Shown piece by piece: positions 25,896 through 36,226 of a DNA stretch of 64,000 nt. The first letter of the stretch is position 1. Each line of letters begins with the position of its first letter. The position numbers and the translations under genes are program-made. The notes beneath the pieces were generated by a model, which saw nothing but the letters and a program-made list of their open reading frames with translations, made no database searches and had not been told where the DNA came from. Source of the stretch: Combretum micranthum (lineage: Eukaryota > Streptophyta > Magnoliopsida > Myrtales > Combretaceae); assembly GCA_024138025.1 (NCBI GenBank), contig JAMXBD010000171.1, positions 1,302,001 through 1,366,000 of the forward strand, written 5' to 3'.

Positions 25896-26569
25896 ACAAC
25901 CTCCCTCTTTTTGATAAGGACAATTATGCACAATTAACCCACTCTCAATTTAACACTCCTTCTCAATTAAGCATTTAGGTTAAAAGAGTTTTTTTTAAGT
26001 AGGTTCAAAAACTCGATGCTCAACTTAAGGGAATTCTCAAGTTATACTTAATTTCCAAACAAACACAATATACACTATTCATGTATGTTAATTATGCATT
26101 CAATATTTCTCCCCTTTTGGATTCATAAAAAATGCAAACTTAATATATGCCATAAAAGGAAAAAGACACAAATGACATGCAAGATTTTAAAATTGTTTTC
26201 GAGCATATTTGAGCCACCCAAACACATGAAAACCACATCGTAGGAATTTGTACATGTTTTTCTTTAAAAACTGCATGATATGTTTCTCAAAGGTGTACAA
26301 ATTAGTCCAAAAAGCTTTTCAATCATTCAAACAAGTCTAGAAAGCAATGTTAAACATGTCTAAACATTATTTATTCTCCTAAAGCATGACAAACCAATTT
26401 TGTGTTTTTAAAAACCAATTTTTTGTTGTTTTTTTTACTTAAAACATGCATAAAAATAACTAAACATTAAATGTTTGCATATTCAAGCACATCAACTCAT
26501 TATTTATATAAACATCAAAGGCACAAACCATTAAACCTAATCAAGTTGAGATTATATATTATTTTCACC

Positions 26570-28307
26570 CTTGGAGCCCCTTGAGGTACCTACAAAAGCA
26601 CAATCATAATTTTTGGTACCCATTTTGTGGATAGTTAGAGCAAGTATTTCCTTTCTTGACACCAATACAAACTTGTTTGTGTAGCCCCAATGCATAGCTT
26701 TCCTTATTGCACAATTGTGTACAATATGGCAAAGCTTGCCATAATAGTTGCAAGTACCATAAATAGCTCTTACAAATCAAGTTTTATGATTATTGCAACT
26801 ATTATTTTTGTCATAGCCAATTCCAAACTTGTTAAAATTATTCTTTTCCTTTCCAAGGAGAGTAGTCAAATTCTTTTCTCCTTTGAATTTGGTTATTACA
26901 ACATTTGCATCACATAAACTAGTTTTCAACCTTTCATTTTCATTTTTAGGCTTAATTAGCTCTTTTAAAATTTCATCATTGCCAATACTAGCACATGCAA
27001 CATTTTCATCACTATTTAGAGTTTTGACTTCAAGATCAAGTCAATCATTTTCAATTCTTAATTTCTTATTGATCTTGCTCAATTGATGATTTTAGCTTTT
27101 TAGCTTCTCATATTTATTATTCATTTTATCATTTTCCAATTAAGAAAAGTCAATTTCTTTTTTCAAATTTTTATTTTCAACTCTAATTTTCTCATGTTCA
27201 TTCCTAAAATCATCCAACTCATCTCTTATTTTCTTCATTAAAGTTTTAAGCATGCTATTCTTTTTCTCCATTTTAATCAACTTACTACATACTTTATCAT
27301 ACATGTCAAAAATTTCATGATAAGGAACTTGAGAAGAATTAGAGCATACCTCATTATCTAAGGTCATCAAGCGTATATCTTCATTTGAGTTGGATGAATC
27401 TTCATCGCTCTAAGTGCCCACACATGCCTTCTTCTTTGCTCCCTTACTTCCGTTCTTATTATTTAGGAAATATTATTGAATATGCCCCGATTGGTTGCAC
27501 TTGAAGTAAGGAATGATTTTTCTCTTGGATTTTGAGGGGGTAGTTTCATCTTTCTTCTTCACGTTGTTCATTTTTAAGAACACGGTGAAATTTCTAGTGA
27601 GTTTGTTCAACTCTCATCATCCTCTTCACTTTCTTCCTCATCACTTGAGCAAGAACATGAGGCCATTAGAGTTATCTCCTTCTTTGTCAACTCCTCTCTA
27701 TGTCCCTTTATCATTTCATGAGTCTTAAGAGTTCCAAGAAGTTTTTCTTTGCTCATTTTGCTTAAGTCATGTGCCTCTTCAATGGCGGTTCTTTTTGCCT
27801 CCTACTCCTTTGATATGGACCTAAGAATTTTAGAATTTGTCTCCAAGTTAGTATATGTCTTAACAAGAATAGACAATTGATTTATAATATTGGTAAATCT
27901 ATCATGCATTTGATCATTTTTTTTTTTGTAATCTTCATTTTAAAGTTTTCCAATTCACCACAAAGAAGACTAATTTTAGTGTCCTTTACTCTAGTAAAAC
28001 CTTCATATGTACATTCTAAATTGTTCCAAATTTCTTTAGCCAAATTGCAAGTACATATTTTACTAAAATTACTTTCATTTAGACCATAACATAATATATT
28101 CGTAGCAACTTCATTTAATTGAACTTTTTCTTTTTTGGTCTTAGTATAATTTGATTCATTTTTGCCTTCAGTAATTATCGGGCCATTTTCTATAACATTT
28201 TATAAGAAAATATGTTGAGCTTTTAAGAAAATCTTCACCATACATTTCTAATATGCATAATTTATTTCAGTTAAGATAGGTAGTCTAGTTATTGCTGGTC
28301 CTTCCAT
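26570..28307 (-). pseudogene. Copia gag polyprotein remnant (UBN2-type, zinc knuckles)
   Basis: Reading on the minus strand from ATG at 28307 gives MEGPAITRLPILTEINYAY, the usual copia gag start. After several stops and frameshifts come RFTNIINQLSILVKTYTN, ILRSISKE, EEAHDLSKMSKEKLLGTL and SCSSDEEESEED, all characteristic of UBN2 gag. A degraded first zinc knuckle (FKCNQSGHIQ) follows near 27480-27500. Then comes a coiled-coil-like stretch, open at 27370-27140 (FDMYDKVCSKLIKMEKKN onwards). Near 26700-26770 is a second knuckle remnant (TCNYYGKLCHIVHNC). Gag normally packages element RNA. The reading ends where the protease domain should begin, so pol was lost by deletion. No function expected. 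Confidence 0.85.
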
Positions 28308-28376
28308 GAAACTAGAGATGTTATTAACTATGATCTTAAACTCTAGATGCCATTAAGTACTTATCCTAGAGTCTTA

Positions 28377-28388
28377 GCTCTGATACCA
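28377..28388 (-). other. Primer-binding site of the copia-type element
   Basis: TGGTATCAGAGC on the minus strand, 2 nt from the 5' LTR. Confidence 0.9.
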
Positions 28389-28390
28389 AT

Positions 28391-28540
28391 TAAAGAAACT
28401 AAGTAACACCTAAGAAATGTGGATTATGCCTAGTTTCGATTTTTTTTTTCAAAACTTAAAGCCTAATTTATGCACAACAACAAATATAAATAACAACAAT
28501 AATAAAGAGATAGGAAAAGAAAAGTTTGCATCAGGATATA
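28391..28540 (-). repeat. 5' LTR of the copia-type element, inner piece
   Basis: Matches 25039-25170 of the 3' LTR up to CATCAGGATATA, where the nested solo LTR begins. Confidence 0.9.
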
Positions 28541-31288
28541 TGTAAAGACCTGACCCACTAAATCTCGAGATTTAGAGTACCAAGTCCCCAACCACATATA
28601 ACATTTTCACATTATAAGCAAGGTTGTCTTAAACTAACAGTTTATGACAATTGATTGATTAAATCTACTAAAATTTTATAAATAAATTTTAACAAAACAA
28701 GATTACTAATAAAACAATCTATATACATATATATATACATCATATATACAAAGTTTAGTGTCAATACAAGACACTACAAAAATTACAAGTTTTCTTAATA
28801 CAAAAAGTAACCCTAAGAGATCTTAAGGTCTTTACATCTTAGGCTATTCTATCAAGCCTTCTATACAAAGACTTTTGCTTTAACAAAAGCTTCTCCAAAA
28901 TCCAAAGTGTTCGAGTCCTATTCGTCCTACTCATCCATGAATTTCTCAAAGTCTGACCCGTAATCCAAATCGTCATATAACTCATCTCTATTATCTGTAA
29001 AGCAGCAAAAGTGAGCCAAAGGCCTAGTACACAATAACATAATACAAGAACAAGTTATCAAGCCAAACTTAAATCGAATGGAATGCATCAATGGACAAAT
29101 GATTATCTTATTAAGTTTTCTTTTACAAAACAATAGAAGGGTATTCAAACCCCGGGATCACGCTCTGGGAATTTAGGGGTCTTGAGTACCAGTAGCTGCT
29201 CAGGGGGTCGATATAAGCAGTCCGAATACTTATATCTCCTATATCTATTCCATAAAGAAAATAGCTTTATTTAGGGTTCAAAAGTCGTTGCCCGACTCTA
29301 CTTAAACTCAGTCTACAACATGAGGCTAGTTTACAAGTTCGCATAAACTTTGAACTAAATCATGGTATTTCCTCCTAAGTTTAAGTAAATGTTACTCAGA
29401 TACTATTCCCCCTATCGGCTACCCACTTAACCAAAATGAATCGCTGTTGCATCATAGCGTGCCATTGCATCATAGTAAAGTCATTGCATCATGACTTAAG
29501 TTAAGTGCCTAACTACCATGTCATTGCATTATGATAGGTTTGCTGCTCCTCAGACCAAATTAAACAACGTAATAGACATCCGATTCATCAAAACATTAAG
29601 CCGAATTGAATTAAATCAAATTAGGAATGCCTAGTCCTAGCAAACAATAAACAAGCTATTGCATACCTGAACCCGATAGTATATCACTATATTCACTCGA
29701 AGAGGAACTAACTGAAGAACCTTTAACTGAAATAAGAATATCAAAACAATCAACAATTGAATGTAGAATTCACATCTATATATAAATATCACAATCTTAG
29801 ATTAATTATGCAAGGAGATACAATAAGCTTTGCATATAGTTTTAATATCTAATTCATGCATAAAACATGTTTATCTAGCTTATATAATCATTAGGAGATC
29901 ATATATGAAGTAAAGATTGAAGATTGAAGAAGTTTGAATTTGAAAAACTCAGGGGATACGCGGCCTTCCTACGCAGGCAAAATTTGAATGAACGCCGGCA
30001 GCGTGGGAAATATACGCCGGCGGCGTTTTACCTGGCGTTAAATATTTCGATTCTTTTCCAATCCAACACTGTCCATACGCCTGCAGCATTGAAGCCCTAA
30101 TGGCTGGCATACCTTTTGAAAAATAAATGTTGGCAAAGTTTTCTTGCAAAAGCTGGCGGCGTTCAAAGAGACTTTAAAAAATCGATTCTATTCACTTTCA
30201 ACACCGCCTCTACGCCAGCGGCGTTGAAGTGCCAGATGCCAGTGTACGTTCAAAACAGACTTATTTGAAAAGAGCTCATTTCTCCTATTTTGCACTTTAC
30301 AAATTTCTAACCTACAACACTTTTAATCCTTGTTCAAGTTCATTTTTAGCTTCATATACTATCTCCTATCTACACTAATCAATCCTAGCATCTTAGAACA
30401 TTAAATCACTTCAAATCCCATTCCACTCATCCTCAACTTCAACTACTCAATCAACATTATTCCTTCCCAACACTTCATATAACTACTACAACACATAAAC
30501 AATTTTGCACAATAACAAAACACAATCCAACCTATATCAATGCATGAACCAAACAACTCGAAAGACATTAAACTCATTCTACCAAATATTTCACATAGAT
30601 ACTATACGAAAGGAAACAAAACAAAAGCTATACTTGTATTAACTTACATGAGTAAGCCTTAGCTTGGAGAGATCTTTGATTCAATGAGCTTTGTTTTATC
30701 CTTTGGTTTAGGGCTTGGAACTTGGAGTGAAGGAAAAGAGAAAAGGAAAGAAAGAAGATGAAAATTCGTATGGAATGAGAGGGCTGCCAAAAGAGGGCTT
30801 CATTAAGCAAATTTTGAACTTATTATTATCTTAAGTTTGACTTTTAAGGCATAATAGACTTTGGGTTGAATTTGGGTTAATTTGGAGCTCATTTGAGTGC
30901 AATTTAGGCATGAAAATTGAGCTTAATTAAGTAAATTTTTTGTTAACTATTTCTTAAATAATTCAAAAGTTGATTTTATAAATTTAAACATAACACAAAC
31001 ATATTAATGCATAAAAGACACAAATATTAATTATGCTATACACACATTAATATATATATATATATATATAACAATGACATTAATTTCATTACGCATGCAA
31101 AATAATACATGTGTAATGTTCAAGATATACTAACTTAGACACATTTAAACTATTACCAACTCATCTACTCAAATATTAATATTACCAAACATGACTCTCA
31201 TAAATCAACATACTCATATAGTTCAATAATTAAGACAAATAAAACATATACATAGATGTTAAATAGAAATTAAATTTAGATCATTTCA
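28541..31288 (-). mobile_element. Nested solo LTR of a third long-LTR lineage
   Basis: A 2748-bp insertion starting TGTAAAGACCTGACCC and ending ATCATTTCA, flanked by ATATA (28536-28540) and ATTTA (31289-31293), one mismatch. The interrupted copia LTR resumes immediately after. Its layout matches the LTRs at 8645 and 14080: GAGCC(A/G)AAGGCC...AGTACACA, GCTCAGGGGGTCGATATAAG, then a run of diverged but colinear segments. At 29950-30250 it has a GC-rich block with at least five variants of TACGCCGGCGGCGTT. No internal element sequence is left, so it is a recombination product. The open frame at 28927-29148 is a chance ORF in the LTR. Confidence 0.9.
31051..31070. repeat. (TA)n microsatellite in the nested solo LTR
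   Basis: Uninterrupted TA dinucleotides about 220 bp from the LTR 5' end. Confidence 0.9.
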
Positions 31289-31293
31289 ATTTA

Positions 31294-31973
31294 ACTAGAG
31301 TTCGGTCCGCATCCTAATCTTCATAGTCCACAAAAAATTGCCTCTCTTAATAGAGGACTTCATCACTTTATTCAACACTAAACAAATTACCTCAATTGAT
31401 AACTTCAATACATCAACAAACAAATGCTTGAGTTGAATCTTTACAATATCAAACACAATAGATTCAACTCAAGACTTCACCAAGAAAATCTCAATAGAAC
31501 TATATTATAATGCTTTAATAAAGATAACAATTACAAAACAATTAGCATTATACTAAGTTTCTCACTTTCGAAGAATACAAATTATAATACAAGACTTAGA
31601 GTGTTTACAATGATTTTATATGCAAGAAATAAACCCAAATTAACCCCTTTAACTCTTCAACAACTTCTATTTATAAGCTTCTCTAAAAGTCTAGTTGTTG
31701 TTCCCCAAAAGCATCGTCAACGGTTGAATAAGAAAAAGTCTAATGGCTAGTTTTAGTTGTATCTTCCTTACTTGATATGCATTAGCTCACTGGTACACTA
31801 TGGTCTATAATTCCTAACAAAGTACATGACATAAAAACACATATACGTATATATATATTCAAGCATTTTGTTCATTCAAATTGTTTAGCTAATTAAGTGT
31901 AACTTAACACAATTGAGTTTTTAATTATGTAACTAATTTCTTCATCCAAATTCACATTGAACACATAAATTCA
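31294..31973 (-). repeat. 5' LTR of the copia-type element, outer piece
   Basis: Continues the match to the 3' LTR from TTCGGTCCGC through GTTGAATAAGAAAAAGTC to ACACATAAATTCA, and ends at the probable target duplication ATACT. Confidence 0.9.
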
Positions 31974-32448
31974 ATACTTGTCTCATCTAATGCCAACTTG
32001 TCTCTCACTACTCGCCTCTCACTTTTCATGGAAGTCACAAACTAACTGATGATTCACCATGAAAAAGCACTTTCTCCTTCACTATTCACTACAGGATAGG
32101 TGAATAAATACAACCCTCTAGCAGCTTACTTTCAATGGAAAGAGTAGAACTAGAATTGATGGTTAGCTTCCGATGCTTGCTTCTACTAACACTAGGTCAA
32201 TGAACCATAGATTTAGTATGAAGCCTTGGAGCTTACGTTAGAAGAGCAAAAGGCACAGGGCTAGCATGAGTTAAGGGGGGACAACATAAGTAAGCGAATG
32301 TGTGTAGTAAAGGATAAGTATTGCACGACCTTGGAAGCTAATTCCAATACACTAACTTCTTTTTTCCTCTTTTTTTTTTTTTCCAATTTTGTAATCATAT
32401 AACATGCTTACGATGGTTTAGTCTATGCATTATTTATATAATATCTTA
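31974..32448. other. Unassigned intergenic stretch
   Basis: Base composition is more even than in neighbouring sequence, but I recognise no gene or element. Confidence 0.3.
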
Positions 32449-32771
32449 GAGCATCCTCAACTCGTAGGATCTCCAAGAGGTCCTTAAACTGCCACATTAG
32501 AATTTTAATGACCTCGGTTTTTAAAGAACCCCATCATTTTATCCCTAAGATCCTTTACATAAGGTTTTTCGCAACCTTTTATAATTTTATGGGTTCCAAA
32601 TAATAATAAAAATTACACACAATATCTTAAAAAAAAGTATTGAAAGGTTAAGGATCGGTCCTTGTCAGAGGAGCTCAAATTTTATTAAGGACCAAACCCA
32701 TCCTTAAAGGACCTCTACTTTGGTCCTTCTCCCTTTGGAATTGTTGCAAGGAGCAACAACTAGGGATACTC
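32449..32771. mobile_element. MITE with TTA target duplication (PIF/Harbinger-like)
   Basis: 323 bp with imperfect terminal inverted repeats, GAGCATCCTCAACTC at the left and GAGTATCCCTAGTTG on the complement of the right end, flanked on both sides by TTA (32446-32448 and 32772-32774). A 3-bp TTA/TAA duplication is typical of PIF/Harbinger elements. No coding capacity. Confidence 0.6.
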
Positions 32772-33228
32772 TTATAGTATCAAAGTTTTAATTTATGGTG
32801 AATTGCTATACCATAACCATAGGAAAGGGAAATATGACTATTTCACCAGGAAAAAAGGTCATCTAACCTATTTTACTAAAAGATTAATAATATTAGGTTA
32901 CAATTTAAGTATAGATAGAACAAAGTTGTGTAAGATGTAAACAAAAAAAAAAAAATGAAAGAAGATAAAATTCCTAATCTAACACATTTGATGAAAATAA
33001 TGCTAATCATAAAAAATGGGTTGATATGATATTTTATATCTAAATTTTATCAAAACTAGTAATTAACTTTTAAACTTTGAAATGATGAATTTAACATTTT
33101 TTATTAAGCAGTGAAAAAACATTTAGTTAAGCTTTTTAAGCTCAACAGGGTATTTTCTAACTTTTATTAACTCCATCTGCCTTGTTAGACAAATTAGTAA
33201 ATGTTGGGTAATGCTATAAAAAAAAAAT

Positions 33229-33985
33229 GGCTAGACTATGAATCGAACTGAATCACACCAAAATTTTGGTTTTTTTTTAAAGGTTTGATTTATGGTTCAG
33301 TTTAGAACCCTGATCAAATAGTATGGTTTGGATTGCACCAAACCATTTTACATGTTTAAAAAATTCAAATGTATATTTTTTTCTTTTATTTTTGCTATTA
33401 AGAAATTAATTTTTTTAAAATTTTTACTTAGATACTTATGATTCATGATAATGAAACTAGGTTAAACATATTATATTTTGATTATTATCGTGTGTCTACA
33501 TATAAGATGGATTTTAGATTTTAGCTTATATTGTTTAGCTTTTGAATATGTTTTTTTCCCCTTTGTCTTATTAATTAATCCACTTCTATTACTTAGTTAC
33601 TCATTGGTTTATATAAATGATAATGTGTTAATTGGAAGTACACGACAAATTAAAATTTGTGTCTTATATTGAGATAGAGTCTAGTATATAGTTTAAGATA
33701 AGTAAAAAAAAAAAAATAAGACTAGTGTATAATTATAATTTTATGATGGATAAAACCTTTCCCCTACTATACATTTTACATGTTTATTGGGGCAAACAAT
33801 TATTTTAAATATTATTTATATTTGAACCAGTTTATTATTTATATTTGTATTGGTACCGAATCGCCTTTTTTTCAGTTAAAAAAAATTTGCAAATTGAATT
33901 GTATAATTAGATTTAAATTTAAAAAGCAAAATCGAACCATATTATACAGTGTGGTTCGGTTCGGTTCGGTTCGATTTAGGAGCTA
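33229..33985. repeat. Possible hAT-like non-autonomous element with GGTTC repeats
   Basis: The left part has AATCGAACTGAATC and the right part a (GGTTC)n run at 33953-33972 followed by GATTTAGG, so the ends are roughly inverted relative to each other. Such GAACC-rich ends are common in small plant hAT-type elements. I could not define exact termini or a target duplication. Confidence 0.3.
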
Positions 33986-34153
33986 AGTAGGACGACATCG
34001 TACTGTGTAAACCTTTAATTGTCAGGAAAAGGAACTAAATAATATTATTTTTAAAAGAATTACGAACATGCTACTAAGACAAAAATAATTCCAATTTTAG
34101 GTAAATTAAACTCGTCTTTTGAAGAAATTAGTATATTAATAGTTAAAAGAGAT

Positions 34154-34621
34154 GAGTTGCATATAATTTTACTGACCTCGTTTCTTGAAAAGATCAGGTC
34201 CATATAATTTTACTTATCCCATCACTTTAATAAACAAGGTTCGTACACCATATGTTTCCATACTAGCCAAAAAGGCTCCCACCAAAGCATGTAGAAGTTT
34301 GATATTGTGCACCATTAGGTTAAGTAAGGATGTTAAAAAGTGAGTCATTCATCTAAAATCACTCAAGACTTGATACTCCATACTAGAATCAAACGGTTAA
34401 AAGATTTGATTTGGTAGCATCACTATGTTCATTTATTACTCTTGGTTATCAAATGTGTTCATTTATTGGGCATTGGGAAAGAGAAAGAGAGAGAAAGGGC
34501 AAAGGAAAAATAACACCTAAACCATAGCTGTGAGAATACATAGAGATGCTTAAAAATTGGCAGAATTTTATATGGGTACTGTCACTTTAAGAGACAAGGT
34601 CAGTAAAATTATATGTAACTC
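34154..34621. repeat. Inverted-repeat element (MITE-like)
   Basis: Arms at 34154-34190 and 34584-34621 are inverted copies: GAGTTGCATATAATTTTACT plus GACCTCG on the left, and the complement of the right arm reads GAGTTACATATAATTTTACT plus GACCTTG. The ~390-bp interior has no coding sequence. Similarity continues weakly outside the arms (GATGAG on both sides), so true ends may lie up to 20 bp further out. Confidence 0.6.
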
Positions 34622-34629
34622 TTCTCATC

Positions 34630-36226
34630 AAGAGATGAGTTCAACTACTAGTGATATTATTTTCATCCATATCAGGATAAGAATTGTGTAGAATACCAAA
34701 ACGGTGGCTCGCTAAAGAGCTCGATAGGTCAAGGTTGAGATTGGATTGGTCTTCTTAGGAGGTCAAGTGGCCGACTTTTCATGTGAGGTTTGCCTTCCTT
34801 ATGATTGAACAAAAGCATGGGCTTTAAGGCTCGTTGCAAATCCATTAGCTCGGGTGAGGCTTCTAGTAGGCTGGTTAGGCTTTGGTCCATTATTTGCCAT
34901 AAAGAGGCAAGAAGAGTGTTGGAGTTCAATCTACGTGGTTGATGCACATGCTAAGGCATGGAGGAATCTCTAACTTTAAGCTGCATCCTCATTCATGATA
35001 AGTTGAGGGGGTTCGAGGTTTCTCTAGCATGTACTCTTGGTTCTTCCAAAGCTTGCAAGAGAGTCATTGCTTTGGGAGTCACCCAAGCTCGAAATATCGA
35101 ATTGTGATATGTTTGGGATCGCACCAAAGCTATGGTCTTAGGTCCTTTGGGCTTTATAGGGAAGCTTCTAAAGTTAAGGGGACATGGATGTCAGTTGAAA
35201 AGATGGGACCATGAGTGAATAGATAATGATGAATCCTGACAAGTGACATAGCAAGCGTCATAGTGGCATTCTGGTTCTCAAGGCATGATCCCACACTCTC
35301 ATGGGACAAGAGTCATTATAACTCCCTCACTTCCACTATAAATACTTCAGCTATGGTGGTTACTCCTTCAACTCAAAGCATTCTACATACCCCTTCTTGA
35401 TCTTAGCCTTTCGTTCTATTGTTTCGAAACTTTTAGCGATGTGTTTGACTTTGAATCCTTTTATACAATTCTAAGGGTATGAAATAAAGGGTAGCTACTG
35501 TGGCTCAGAGGGACGGGAGGAGCTCTCCACTGGTTTTGATGGTTCAAGCTTGAGCAAGTCATAACTGTCGACCAATGAGGGGGCAACTTCTGGCGATAGA
35601 CCAGCTATGTAAGCTGATAAGGTTGCTAATGCCCTGCAACCATAGGTAACTGAGTTGTTATTCATCTCCTACCATGAGGTTGCTTGGCAAGTATACTAGT
35701 CTCCTATAGACAAGTATGCTGCTGATGGGGAAGAGAAAATATCTGCTGCTGTACTCAGTAAAGGTCATAATGGAGATTGTAGTAAAGTCACTGGGGGTGA
35801 CATTGATACCTTTTAGGAAGATCAGCTAAGGGGTTGTTCTAAAGCATGGGGGGTTACAATACTCTTAAGGTCTAATTAGGTTTGCTTATTGAAGGGGAAG
35901 AGATTTGCGGTATAAGTTAAGGCGTTCACATTAAGGCTAAGAATGCCCTTCTCCCTATTCTGAAGGGAGTTCTTTGATCACCATAGGTTATCCCTAGCTT
36001 AACTGCTTCCAAATAGCTTGGCACATGTTGCTCTTAAATTCCTACATATTAGTCTATAGTAACCATAGGTGTTTCATACATAAGTATCTTGGGTCTATCT
36101 AAAGAAATCATCACTAAATATCAACAAAATAATTAAAAAAATATCTTACCAATTGGGTAAATATTGTAAATGGTACTTGAGCTTTGACAGAACAGTCAAT
36201 TAGGTATTTAAATTTTAAAATTAATC
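34630..36226. other. Unassigned region with an LTR-like promoter motif
   Basis: No recognisable protein; the open frames at 34729-34947 (-) and 35029-35214 (+) match nothing I know. CACTATAAATACTTC at 35334-35348 looks like a TATA box with a plausible start region downstream, and composition here is closer to even. This resembles U3/R sequence of a gypsy-type LTR but no second copy exists in the window. At 36150-36226 a fragment of the MITE family seen at 60982-61218 abuts the next retroelement. Confidence 0.3.

Larger units (their letters stand above)
25036..31973 (-). mobile_element. Ty1/copia-type element reduced to gag, with one LTR split by a nested insertion
   Basis: Left (3') LTR is 25036/25039-25895. 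The right (5') LTR is in two pieces, 28391-28540 and 31294-31973, separated by a nested solo LTR. On the minus strand the 5' LTR is followed by a perfect priming site TGGTATCAGAGC (28388-28377). A purine-rich AAAAAGAGGGAGGTTGT stands directly before the 3' LTR (TGAACTTATG). A perfect 5-bp match ATACT lies at 25031-25035 and 31974-31978, the probable target duplication; the right-hand end of the terminal sequence deviates from canonical CA by about 3 nt. The core (25896-28376) codes for a broken gag only; integrase, reverse transcriptase and RNase H are gone. Confidence 0.9.

Noticed and set aside
27513..28089. Plus-strand frames in the copia core
   Set aside because: Antisense of the decayed gag on the minus strand.
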